Source: Streptomyces sp. CB02366 (lineage in GTDB: Bacteria; Actinomycetota; Actinomycetes; Streptomycetales; Streptomycetaceae). From it: DNA of 40,952 nucleotides. The stretch covers positions 344 to 41,295 of the forward strand of contig NZ_LIVT01000022.1 in the NCBI RefSeq assembly GCF_001905905.1, written 5' to 3'. Below, one piece after another: positions 17,000 through 25,035 of this stretch. Numbering within the stretch: the stretch's first letter is position 1; the number at the start of each line of letters is the position of its first letter. The notes beneath the pieces were generated by a model, which was not told the DNA's origin, did not search any database, and saw only the letters and a program-made list of their open reading frames with translations. Both the position numbers and the translations under genes were made by a program.

Positions 17000-19411
17000 T
17001 CACTTCTTGGATTCCTGAGGAGGCAGATGAAACCAGTGCTCCCTGCCAGGCAGCACAGCCACCCTTCTGCCCTCCGGAAGCAGCACCACCAGGGCTCCCT
17101 GGGGCGAAGGCTGGACACTGATGCCGATGCGTCCCGGGAGCAGCCGGAGCCGCACGCCGCTGTGGCCCCGGAAGCACAGAGTGAAGGAGAAGCGGGGGAT
17201 TTCTCTGAGTGCCACGGGGTCGATACGCAAACCCTCCTCGCAGGGTTCCAGCCCGGTGATACCCCGCTCGACCAGATCAAGTGTTCCCGCCATGGCACCC
17301 AGGTGGATGCCCTCGCCGGTCGTGCCGCCCTGGATATCGGCCACATCGCTCAGAAGTGCTTCCTCCACGTACTTCCAGGCGCCCGGGCCCTTCTGACGTG
17401 CGAGAACCCAGCCGTGCACCAGGCTGCTGAGGGTAGATCCGTGGCTGGTGCGCGGAAGGTAGTAGCCGACCGTCCTGGTCCAGATCTCGTTGTCCATCCG
17501 GTAGCCGAGGCGGCCGAAGAGAGCGGTCAGCTCGGCGGGCCGGAAGAGATGGCCGAGCATGAGAGCGTCAGCTTGCTTGGACGCTTGGTAGTTGTTGACC
17601 GAATCACCCTCCGCCTCCAGGAGCCGGTCCAGTCTCCGGATGTCGGGGTAGAGGCGCCGATAGCGCTCCCAGTCGAGTTCCTCGAGATGCCCGTAACCCT
17701 CGAACTGGCTCAGCACACCGTGATGAAAGGGCACGTACAAGCGGCGGGAGACGTCGTCCCAGCGCGCGTGCTCCTCCGTGTCGAGCGCCAGACGCTCCGC
17801 GAGCTCCTCGCGCCGGGCATCGGGCAGCGCGTCGAAGACCTCCAGAGCCCGGGTCAGGACCCATGCGGCCATCGCGTTGGTGTAGGCATTGTCGTCGATG
17901 CCTGGCCGGTCCGCGCCCGGATACGCGTCGTGGTACTCGTCGGGACCGACGACCCCCCGCAGCCGATACCGGCCCCGGCCGGGGTCGAAGACCGCCGCGC
18001 TCGCCCAGTATCGGGCCACCTCCAGCAGGATGTCCGCCCCGGCCGCGTGGAGGAACCCCGGATCACCCGCTGCCTGCGCGTACCGCCAGGCATTGAGTGC
18101 CACCGCGGATCCCACGTGGCGCTGGAGGTGGGAGTGGTCCGGCAGCCACCGGCCGGAAGCGGGATTGAGGTGCATCGCCTGGGTCTCTTCGCGACCGGAA
18201 CCGGCGCTCTGCCACGGGTACATGGCACCACACGCCCCGGTACGCCGGGCAGCTGCCCGGGCGGCGGGCAGCCGCCGATGCCGGTACATCAGCATCGCGC
18301 GGGCGACTTCGGGGAAGTGGAGAGTGAGATACGGCAGGACGAACAGTTCGTCCCAGAACACATGGCCCCGGTACGCCTCTCCGTGCAGCCCACGGGCCGG
18401 CACTCCGACGTCGAGCTCCGCCGTATGCGGCGACAGGGTCTGCAGTAGATGGAACAGGTGCAGACGCAGTACGTGCCCGCTCTCCCCGGGCACGTGCAGC
18501 TCCGCCTGGTTCCACATGCGTTGCCAGGCAGACCTGTGCGAGCGGAGCAGTCGGCTGAAGAGCGGAGCGTGGGCGAGGCTCTCCAGGGCTGCGGCAAGCG
18601 GGTCACCGGCGGGGCGGTCGAGTGATGTGTGCAGGGCGACCGTCTTGGTGACCGTCACCGAGTTGCCGGGCGAAACCGGGAGAACGAACCGCTGCACGAC
18701 AGCTCGGGCGGCGTGAACGTACTCGGCAGGTCGTGCCGGGCTGGAGCTGGTGCGGAGGGCGAGAGCGAGGTGGACCGCCGACTGGACGGTCCGGCAGGTG
18801 AGCCAGGCGACTCCCCCGGGCTCCGCTCCTTTGCGGTGCTCGGTGAGGTGCTGCCCGTCGAGGTCTCCGTAGCGTTCCACTCCGGCATTGGTGATAGTGC
18901 CGTCAAGAATCGACTCGACCTCGAGTCGACCGCTCCAGCCGTAGGCTCTGAACGCGCTGCGTTGAGCAGCGAGCCAGGGGATTCCCATATGGACGAATCG
19001 CTGGTGGGTGACGTGCAGACCGCGTCCCGCGCCGTCTCGGTAGAGCAGGCGACGGGTGAGGACTCCGGCTCGCAGGTCCAGATGTGTGGTGGAGCGTCTC
19101 AGTTCGGCGGAGTCGGGCGTGAGCCACTCCCCGGGTGGTCCGTCTTCGGGCAGGCAGCGGTAGCGCAGCAGCGTCCAGTTCGGGAGGTTGACCAGGTCTT
19201 CGTTCTCGACCGTCCTCCCGGCGACGGTGGATGTGAGGCGGTCGTAGCAGCCGGCCAGGTAGGTGCCCGGGTAGTGCGCGTCGTCCGCCGCGCATTCCGG
19301 TGTGCTGCCTCGCGTGGCGAACCTGCCGTTGCCGACGGTGCACAGAGCCTCGACCAGCCGTTCCGTGTGCGGATCGTAGGCGGAGTAGTTCCAGCTCCAG
19401 GCGTCGTTCAT
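17000..19411 (-). CDS. glycoside hydrolase family 65 (maltose/trehalose/kojibiose phosphorylase-like)
   Basis: The 803-aa protein has the GH65 layout: an N-terminal beta-sandwich (about 1-270), a linker, an (alpha/alpha)6 catalytic barrel and a C-terminal beta-sheet domain. Visible hallmarks are HVFWDELFVLPYLTLHFPE, MYPWQS, GVVGPDEYHD with the presumed general acid Glu492, and KQADALML. Family members phosphorolyse alpha-glucosidic disaccharides to beta-glucose 1-phosphate; the disaccharide here cannot be told. Its ATG overlaps the stop of the HAD gene as ATGA, so translation is coupled to the enzyme that would isomerise beta-glucose 1-phosphate. A similar gene pair exists in M. tuberculosis (Rv3400/Rv3401). 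Confidence 0.88.
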   Translation of the reverse strand: MNDAWSWNYSAYDPHTERLVEALCTVGNGRFATRGSTPECAADDAHYPGTYLAGCYDRLTSTVAGRTVENEDLVNLPNWTLLRYRCLPEDGPPGEWLTPDSAELRRSTTHLDLRAGVLTRRLLYRDGAGRGLHVTHQRFVHMGIPWLAAQRSAFRAYGWSGRLEVESILDGTITNAGVERYGDLDGQHLTEHRKGAEPGGVAWLTCRTVQSAVHLALALRTSSSPARPAEYVHAARAVVQRFVLPVSPGNSVTVTKTVALHTSLDRPAGDPLAAALESLAHAPLFSRLLRSHRSAWQRMWNQAELHVPGESGHVLRLHLFHLLQTLSPHTAELDVGVPARGLHGEAYRGHVFWDELFVLPYLTLHFPEVARAMLMYRHRRLPAARAAARRTGACGAMYPWQSAGSGREETQAMHLNPASGRWLPDHSHLQRHVGSAVALNAWRYAQAAGDPGFLHAAGADILLEVARYWASAAVFDPGRGRYRLRGVVGPDEYHDAYPGADRPGIDDNAYTNAMAAWVLTRALEVFDALPDARREELAERLALDTEEHARWDDVSRRLYVPFHHGVLSQFEGYGHLEELDWERYRRLYPDIRRLDRLLEAEGDSVNNYQASKQADALMLGHLFRPAELTALFGRLGYRMDNEIWTRTVGYYLPRTSHGSTLSSLVHGWVLARQKGPGAWKYVEEALLSDVADIQGGTTGEGIHLGAMAGTLDLVERGITGLEPCEEGLRIDPVALREIPRFSFTLCFRGHSGVRLRLLPGRIGISVQPSPQGALVVLLPEGRRVAVLPGREHWFHLPPQESKK

Positions 19412-20241
19412 GGGCTTTCCACCCGTAGCTCGTCGACGAGAGCGGCAAGGTCGCGCAGCACAAGATCCGCCCCCATGCTGTGCAGCGCGGCATCCCTGTC
19501 GGCGCTCGGTGTCCGGTCCAGTCCGACGACGAGCCCGAAGCCTCCACGACGGGCCGCGGCCACCCCGGCTTCCGCGTCCTCGACCACCGCGGCTTCGGCC
19601 GGGCTCAGGCCCAGCCGGGAAGCGGCCTCCAGGAACAGCGCGGGGTTCGGTTTGCCGGGAAGCCTGAGCCGTGCGACATCCCTGCCGTCGACCACGGTGT
19701 CGAAGAGGCCGAGAATTCCTGCCGCTTCCAGCAGGACACCGGCATGGCGTGACGCGGAGGCCGCGGCGCACCGAATTTCCGTGGCGCGAAGGGACCGCAG
19801 TGCGGGGGCCACATCGTCGAACACGGGAACGGCCCGGGTCGAGAGCATGTGAGTGAAGGCCTGCTCCTTGTCAGCGGCGACCGCCCAGATGCTGGTGCAG
19901 CCGGGCTGGTCGCCCGGTGCGCCCAGTGGCAGCACAATGCCGCGGTCCTGCAGGAAAGCGCGGGCTCCGTCGAGCCGTGCTTTGCCGTCCACGAGGCGTC
20001 GGTACTCCGCGTTCGCGTCGAAGGGAGCCTGTCGCGGGTCGCCGGGCCTCAGCTTCTCGATGCAGCGGTCGAACGCGACTTTCCAGGCAGCGGCGTGAAG
20101 GGACGCGGAATCGAGCAGTACACCGTCGGTGTCGAAGACGACGCCCCGTGTGCCGGGCGCGACACCGGAACCGGTCCCCGTGCCCGTCTGCTCGGAGGGA
20201 GATACCGGCGAGGTAGGGACCGGTGGGTCACTGCGGGGCAT
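19408..20241 (-). CDS. HAD-superfamily beta-phosphoglucomutase-like protein
   Basis: The 277-aa protein has the HAD nucleophile motif FDTDGVLLDS (Asp37, Asp39) after a 30-residue disordered N-terminus. It also shows a cap domain, motif II in AAASASRH, Lys in PGKPNPALFL and the acidic motif in VVEDAEAGV. This set fits beta-phosphoglucomutase, which converts beta-glucose 1-phosphate to glucose 6-phosphate. It is the middle gene of three: its ATG lies 14 bp inside the end of the alcohol dehydrogenase gene, and its TGA overlaps the GH65 start. A start nearer the nucleophile is possible, since the first residues are low-complexity. Confidence 0.85.
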   Translation of the reverse strand: MPRSDPPVPTSPVSPSEQTGTGTGSGVAPGTRGVVFDTDGVLLDSASLHAAAWKVAFDRCIEKLRPGDPRQAPFDANAEYRRLVDGKARLDGARAFLQDRGIVLPLGAPGDQPGCTSIWAVAADKEQAFTHMLSTRAVPVFDDVAPALRSLRATEIRCAAASASRHAGVLLEAAGILGLFDTVVDGRDVARLRLPGKPNPALFLEAASRLGLSPAEAAVVEDAEAGVAAARRGGFGLVVGLDRTPSADRDAALHSMGADLVLRDLAALVDELRVESP

Positions 20242-21271
20242 GGAGTGCGACCTTCAGGGCTCCGGTGTCCGCCGCCCGGGAGAACACGTCGTACGCCTCC
20301 TCCATCTGCCCCAGTTCGAACCGGTGCGTGACCAACTCGGCTGACGGCAGCCTTCCGTTCGCCAGCATCCGCAGCAGCATGGGGGTCGACGAGGTGTCCA
20401 CCAGGCCCGTGGTGATGGTGACGTCCTTGATCCAGAGTTCTTCGAGGTGGAGGGTGGCCGGTTTGCCGTGCACACCGATGTTGGCGACCCTGCCGCCGGG
20501 CCGGACCATCCGGGTGCACGTCTCGAAGGTCTCCGGTACGCCGACCGCTTCCATGACCACGTCGGCACCCAGACCGTCCGTCAGATCCGCGACGAGTTGC
20601 TGCGGCTCCTCGTCGGCACGGACGGTGGCTTCGGCACCGAGAGACCGGGCCGCGTCCAGCCGGGCGTCGGCGAGGTCGACGGCAATGACCCGCTCCGGCG
20701 AGTAGAGGCGGGAGGTGGCGACGGCGGCCAGGCCGATCGGCCCTGCGCCGACCACGACGACGGTGTCACCCGGGCTCACCCCACCGTTGCGGACACCGAC
20801 CTCGTAAGCGGTCGGGAAGATGTCGGCCAGAAGGACGGCGTCGACGCTGTCGACGGCATTGGGCAGCGGATAGACCGAGAGATCGGCGAAGGGCACGCGC
20901 ACGTATTCCGCCTGGGTTCCGTCGATGGTGTGCCCGAGCACCCAGCCCCCTCCGCCCCGGCACTGTCCGTAGCGGGCCTCCCGGCAGAAACGGCACCTCC
21001 CGCAGGCTGAGATGCAGGAGACCAGCACCCGGTCCCCCGGCCGGACGGTGCGGACGTCCCCGCCGGCCTCCACCACCGTGCCCACCGCCTCGTGGCCCAG
21101 TACCCGCCCCGGGGTCACCTCGGGCACGTCACCCTTGACTATGTGCAGATCCGTGCCACAGATGGTGACCGCGTCGACGCGCACAATGACATCGGAAGCG
21201 TCCTCGATGCCCGGGTCGGGGACGTCCCGCCACGTGGTGCGGCCTGGCTCCTGGAAGACGAGCGCCTTCAT
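20228..21271 (-). CDS. zinc-dependent medium-chain alcohol dehydrogenase
   Basis: The 347-aa protein has catalytic zinc ligands Cys38 (ICGTDLH) and the GHE motif (His60-Glu61). The structural zinc lobe uses Cys90, Cys93, Cys96 and Cys104, and the Rossmann motif is VVGAGPIGLAA followed by an acidic strand end (AVDLAD), which favours NAD(H). It is closest in style to bacterial threonine/sorbitol-type or formaldehyde-type dehydrogenases; the substrate is unknown. The ATG at 21271 has GAAGG upstream. It leads the ADH-HAD-GH65 operon and diverges from the RNA nuclease gene across the operator pair at 21328-21360. A role in reoxidising NADH under low oxygen is inference. Confidence 0.85.
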   Translation of the reverse strand: MKALVFQEPGRTTWRDVPDPGIEDASDVIVRVDAVTICGTDLHIVKGDVPEVTPGRVLGHEAVGTVVEAGGDVRTVRPGDRVLVSCISACGRCRFCREARYGQCRGGGGWVLGHTIDGTQAEYVRVPFADLSVYPLPNAVDSVDAVLLADIFPTAYEVGVRNGGVSPGDTVVVVGAGPIGLAAVATSRLYSPERVIAVDLADARLDAARSLGAEATVRADEEPQQLVADLTDGLGADVVMEAVGVPETFETCTRMVRPGGRVANIGVHGKPATLHLEELWIKDVTITTGLVDTSSTPMLLRMLANGRLPSAELVTHRFELGQMEEAYDVFSRAADTGALKVALHAPQ

Positions 21272-21327
21272 GACATGGCCTTCTTCCTGTGCGTAATCCC
21301 GCGAGATTCGCTACCAGACTGACTCCA

Positions 21328-21360
21328 CGGACCAGTGGTCCGCATGGGCCGGTCGGTCCC
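21328..21360. promoter_or_regulatory. two adjacent palindromes in the ADH / nuclease divergent promoter
   Basis: TGGGCCGGTCGGTCCC at 21345-21360 is a copy of the island operator. Immediately before it, CGGACCAGTGGTCCG at 21328-21342 is a perfect 15-bp palindrome around a central G with similar GGACC/GGTCC arms. Both lie between the dehydrogenase ATG (21271) and the nuclease ATG (21448). Confidence 0.6.
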
Positions 21361-21447
21361 CATGAGGGCCCCCGGCGGTCCCCTGCTGATCAGGGGGACG
21401 AGTGGGAAAGTGGGAGTGCGCCCGCATCGACGGCAAGGGGGTACTTC

Positions 21448-22875
21448 ATGTCCCGGCCGACACCGCCGCCCGTCCTTCCAGCCTCCCGCGCGGCTCTGCT
21501 CACGTTCCTCGGTGCCACGGGCACCGTGACCGGCAGCAAATTCCTGGTCGAGAGCGACCACAGCCGCATCCTCGTGGACTGCGGGCTCTTCCAGGGTTTC
21601 GCCGATCTGCGCCGCCGCAACTGGGAGAAGTTCGCCCGGCCCCCCGCCGACCTCCACGCCGTCGTGGTCACCCACGCGCACCTGGATCACTGCGGGTATC
21701 TCCCCCGCATCGTCCGGCAGGGGTTTCGCGGCCCAATCCTCATGAGTGCCGACACGGCGCGGCTCGCCGAGATCGTCCTGCGGGACAGCGCGCGGCTCCA
21801 GATGGAATCGGCTCAGCACGCGAACACCCACGGCTGGTCCAAGCACCGCCCCGCCAAGCCGCTGTACGACGACGCCGACGTGGAGAAGACGCTGAGCTTC
21901 TTCGATCCCGTGCCGGTCGGCAGCCAGGTCGAGATCATGGCGGGCACCCGGCTGACACTGCATCGCGCAGGCCACATCCTTGGCTCCGCCTGGGCCCATC
22001 TCACCCTGGAGGACGGTCACACACTGGCAGTGTCCGGCGATCTGGGTCGCCCAGGTCACCCGCTGCTGCTACCCCCGGAGCCGTTTTCGGGCGCCGACGT
22101 ACTCCTGGTGGAGAGCACCTACGGCGACCGCCGCCACGCCCCCGCCGAGAGCCGCGCCGCCTTCGCCTCCACCATCGGACGCACCCTCGCGCGAGGCGGC
22201 ACCGTCGTCATCCCCGCCTTCGCCGTCGACCGGACCGAGGTCGTCCTCCACGAACTGGTCGAGCTGCGCGCGGCCGGCGTCCTGCCCGCGTCGGTACCTG
22301 TGTACGTGGACAGCCCGATGGCCCTCGCAGCCCTGGACGTCTACCGGCAAGCGGTGCGCGACCGGTCACCGGAGCTCAGGCCGGACGTTCTGGGCCAGGG
22401 TGCGGGAGCTCTGAGTCCCGACCCGTTCCTGGCGGCCCGGACGGTCCAGGAGTCCATCGCGATCAACAGTGCGCACGGGCCGTGCGTCATCGTCTCCTCA
22501 GCCGGAATGGCCACCGGCGGCCGGGTCCTGCACCACCTACGCCGACTGCTGCCCGACCCGCGCAACACCGTCGTCGTCGTAGGCTTCGCCGCGGCCGGAA
22601 CACGCGCCAGAGACCTCGTGGACGGCGCCCCTGCACTCAAGATGTTCGGCGAGTACATCCCCGTCCGCGCGGAGGTCGCCGACGTTCCGCACTTCTCCGC
22701 GCACGCCGACGAGGATCAGATCCTCGACTGGCTGCGCGGCGCCCCGCCCCCGCACACGACGTACGTGGTGCACGGCGAGCCGTCGGCGGCTGCGACGCTG
22801 CGCACCCGCATCTCCGACGAGCTCGGCTGGACCGCCGTCGTCCCACGCTCGGGAGAAGCCGTGCTGGTCCGATGA
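21448..22875 (+). CDS. metallo-beta-lactamase/beta-CASP RNA nuclease
   Basis: The 475-aa protein has FLGATGTVTGSKFLVE at the N-terminus, the metal motif H76-A-H-L-D-H81, then GHILGSAW, a beta-CASP insert starting near VESTYGDR, and the C-terminal histidine motifs (PHFSAHAD, VVHGE). This matches bacterial beta-CASP nucleases of the CPSF/YSH1-like group, probably acting on RNA with two zinc ions. The ATG at 21448 has AAGGGGG eight bases upstream; the open frame back to 21289 is rejected because it crosses the operator. A CBS-BON gene follows 73 bp downstream, so they may be cotranscribed. RNA turnover during dormancy is a plausible role but is inferred. Confidence 0.87.
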   Translation: MSRPTPPPVLPASRAALLTFLGATGTVTGSKFLVESDHSRILVDCGLFQGFADLRRRNWEKFARPPADLHAVVVTHAHLDHCGYLPRIVRQGFRGPILMSADTARLAEIVLRDSARLQMESAQHANTHGWSKHRPAKPLYDDADVEKTLSFFDPVPVGSQVEIMAGTRLTLHRAGHILGSAWAHLTLEDGHTLAVSGDLGRPGHPLLLPPEPFSGADVLLVESTYGDRRHAPAESRAAFASTIGRTLARGGTVVIPAFAVDRTEVVLHELVELRAAGVLPASVPVYVDSPMALAALDVYRQAVRDRSPELRPDVLGQGAGALSPDPFLAARTVQESIAINSAHGPCVIVSSAGMATGGRVLHHLRRLLPDPRNTVVVVGFAAAGTRARDLVDGAPALKMFGEYIPVRAEVADVPHFSAHADEDQILDWLRGAPPPHTTYVVHGEPSAAATLRTRISDELGWTAVVPRSGEAVLVR

Positions 22876-22948
22876 CCGACTCCGATGACCGGCCCCAGCC
22901 TCACCAATTCACACCACAGACCTGCTCGCCGGCGTTGAGGAGAGGATC

Positions 22949-23599
22949 ATGACTCCACACCCCTACACCGTGGCCGACGTCATGACGAAGAAGGTCGTCG
23001 CGGTCGCGCCGAAGGCGTCGTTCAAGGACATCGTGACCGCCATGTCACGGTGGTCCGTCAGCGCTCTCCCGGTCATCGAAGGGGAGGGCCATGTCGTGGG
23101 GGTGGTCTCGGAGGCCGACCTGCTGCCGAAGGAGGAGTTCCACGAGCGGCGTCCCGGTCTCGTGGAACAGATGCGCCGTCTGGACGCGACGGCCAAGGCA
23201 GGCTCGTCGTCCGCCGAGGACCTGATGACCCGGCCGGCCCTCACCATCGCCCCGGACGCGCCGCTGCCGCAGGCCGCCCGACTGATGGCCACCCGCGGAG
23301 TGAAGCGCCTGCCGGTCGTCGAGGGGGACATCCTCAAAGGCATCGTCAGCAGGTCGGACCTGCTCAAAGTCTTCCTCAGGCCTGACGACGAGCTCGCCGA
23401 GGCGGTACGGGAACAGGTGGTCGCGCGGCTCTTCCCCGTGTCGCGGGAGCAGGTGACCGTTCAGGTCGATGCGGGCGTCGTGACGATGTCGGGTGTGGTC
23501 AGGGAATCACGCCTGCTCCCGGTGGCAACCCGTCTGGCACGGGCTGTCGAAGGAGTGGTCGACGTACAGTGCGAGCTGACCGCTGCCGAAGCCGGGTGA
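22949..23599 (+). CDS. CBS-CBS-BON domain protein
   Basis: This 216-aa protein is the closest paralogue of the 8199 gene: VADVMTKKVVAVAPKASFKD, SALPVIEGEGHVVGVVSEAD and LLPKEEF in CBS 1, DLMTRPALTIAPDAPLPQAA and VKRLPVVEGDILKGIVSRSD in CBS 2. The BON domain begins at about 170 (VTVQVDAGVVTMSGVVRESR). The ATG at 22949 is preceded by GAGGAGAGG. It sits between the RNA nuclease and nicotinate phosphoribosyltransferase genes on the same strand. A hairpin 12 bp after its stop suggests that transcription partly ends there. Confidence 0.87.
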   Translation: MTPHPYTVADVMTKKVVAVAPKASFKDIVTAMSRWSVSALPVIEGEGHVVGVVSEADLLPKEEFHERRPGLVEQMRRLDATAKAGSSSAEDLMTRPALTIAPDAPLPQAARLMATRGVKRLPVVEGDILKGIVSRSDLLKVFLRPDDELAEAVREQVVARLFPVSREQVTVQVDAGVVTMSGVVRESRLLPVATRLARAVEGVVDVQCELTAAEAG

Positions 23600-23610
23600 A
23601 GGGCATCCCA

Positions 23611-23640
23611 CGCCGCCGTGCGTGACCCTGATCGGCGGCG
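23611..23640. terminator. hairpin between CBS-BON and pncB genes
   Basis: CGCCGCCG pairs with CGGCGGCG across a 14-nt loop, 12 bp after the CBS-BON stop and 13 bp before the next start codon. There is no T-run, as is usual in Streptomyces. Confidence 0.5.
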
Positions 23641-23652
23641 CATGCTCGAAGT

Positions 23653-25035
23653 ATGTCCCAGGTGACCACCACGGATCTGTACGAGGTCACGATGGCACTG
23701 TCCTATGTGCGTGAAGGCATGCGGGCACCAGCCACGTTCAGCCTCTTCGCGAGAAATCTGCCTCCTGGACGCGGCTTTCTCGTCGCGGCGGGACTCGAAC
23801 CCGCACTTGACTACCTCTCCGGGTTCCGGGTCGAGAAGTCGGACACGGATGAGTTCGCTCAGGTGATGCACCTGCCGCCCGAGGACCTCGCACCGCTGCG
23901 AGGACTGGCTTTCGACGGCCAAGTCCGTGCTGTTCCCGAGGGGCGGCTGGTCTTCGCCGGGGAGCCCTTGCTGGAGGTCACCGCCCCGCTGCCCCAGGCC
24001 CAGTTGGTGGAGACGTACCTCTTGTCGTTGGTCTGTCATCAGACAGCGGTCGCCGCCAAGGCCGGACGGTGCGTCCTCGCGGCAGCGGGCCGTCCACTCG
24101 TCGATTTCTCCCTGCGCCGGTGCCACGGCCCGGAAGCGGGCTCCCAGGCCGCCCGACTGTGCGCCATGGTGGGCTTCGCGGGCACGAGCAACGTCGCCGC
24201 CGCAGCTCGGTACGGCATCGACGTCTCCGGCACGATGGCCCACTCGTACATCGAGTGCTTCCCCTCCGAGGAAGACGCGTTCCGAGCCTTCGCCCGAACT
24301 CACCGAGGGCCCCTGACCCTCCTGGTAGACACGTACGACACCGACCGCGGAGTCACCATCGCCGCCCGGGTCCTTTCGGACCTGGCGCGCGGCCCAGGGT
24401 GCGGCATCCGACTGGACAGCGGCGATCTCGGGCCCCTGGCCTACCGGGCCCGCGAGACGCTGGACGCGGCCGGGCTGCGTGACGTGCGGATCATCGCCAG
24501 CGGAGGGCTGGACGAGTACGCGGTCGACGCCCTGGTGCGCGACGGAGCGCCCATCGACGTCTTCGCCCTGGGCACACGCGTCGGCGTCGCCGCCGACGCG
24601 CCCTATCTCGATGCGGCGTACAAGCTGGTCGAGTACGACGGCACACCGGTCATGAAGCTCTCCTCGGCCAAGGTCACCGCTCCCGCACCCAAGCAGGTCT
24701 TCCGTGGACCAGGACTCCGGGACGTGATCGGCCTGGAAACCGAAGAACCACCCGAGGGCACGGAGCCGCTGCTGCGGACGGTCATGCGTGATGGGCTTCG
24801 CACCGGCCCTCCCGATGATCTCGGCGCGGCTCGTGCACGGTTCGAAGCCGACCTCGGCGAACTGCCGCCGGACGCCCGGCGCATCGAGGGGCCCGTGCCG
24901 CCGGCCCCCCGGTACTCGGCTCGGCTGGACAAGGGCACCGAACAGGTGCGGGAGCGGCTGGCATCACGGGGGCCTCATGGCCGACCGGAGGAGCGGACCG
25001 GGCCGACCGGCTCTGCCGATCCCGCGTCCGGCTGA
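23653..25035 (+). CDS. pncB: nicotinate phosphoribosyltransferase
   Basis: The 460-aa enzyme makes nicotinate mononucleotide from nicotinate and PRPP, the entry step of NAD salvage. Motifs include TTDLYEVTMALSYVREGM at the N-terminus, FSLRRCHGPEAG, GTSNVAAA, and GTMAHSYIE with the presumed phospho-acceptor His197. The PRPP/core segments are LVDTYDT, IRLDSGDL, IIASGGLDE and FALGTRVGV. The C-terminal 60 residues are low-complexity. These last codons (24975-25035) overlap the 3' end of the opposing P-type ATPase gene by 61 bp. The mycobacterial PncB2 homologue (Rv0573c) is in the DosR regulon, which supports NAD maintenance under hypoxia as its role here. Confidence 0.9.
   Translation: MSQVTTTDLYEVTMALSYVREGMRAPATFSLFARNLPPGRGFLVAAGLEPALDYLSGFRVEKSDTDEFAQVMHLPPEDLAPLRGLAFDGQVRAVPEGRLVFAGEPLLEVTAPLPQAQLVETYLLSLVCHQTAVAAKAGRCVLAAAGRPLVDFSLRRCHGPEAGSQAARLCAMVGFAGTSNVAAAARYGIDVSGTMAHSYIECFPSEEDAFRAFARTHRGPLTLLVDTYDTDRGVTIAARVLSDLARGPGCGIRLDSGDLGPLAYRARETLDAAGLRDVRIIASGGLDEYAVDALVRDGAPIDVFALGTRVGVAADAPYLDAAYKLVEYDGTPVMKLSSAKVTAPAPKQVFRGPGLRDVIGLETEEPPEGTEPLLRTVMRDGLRTGPPDDLGAARARFEADLGELPPDARRIEGPVPPAPRYSARLDKGTEQVRERLASRGPHGRPEERTGPTGSADPASG

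Noticed and set aside
17027..19852. Long plus-strand frames (473 and 407 codons) over the GH65 gene
   Set aside because: They are shadows of the GH65 and HAD genes, whose catalytic motifs are on the minus strand.
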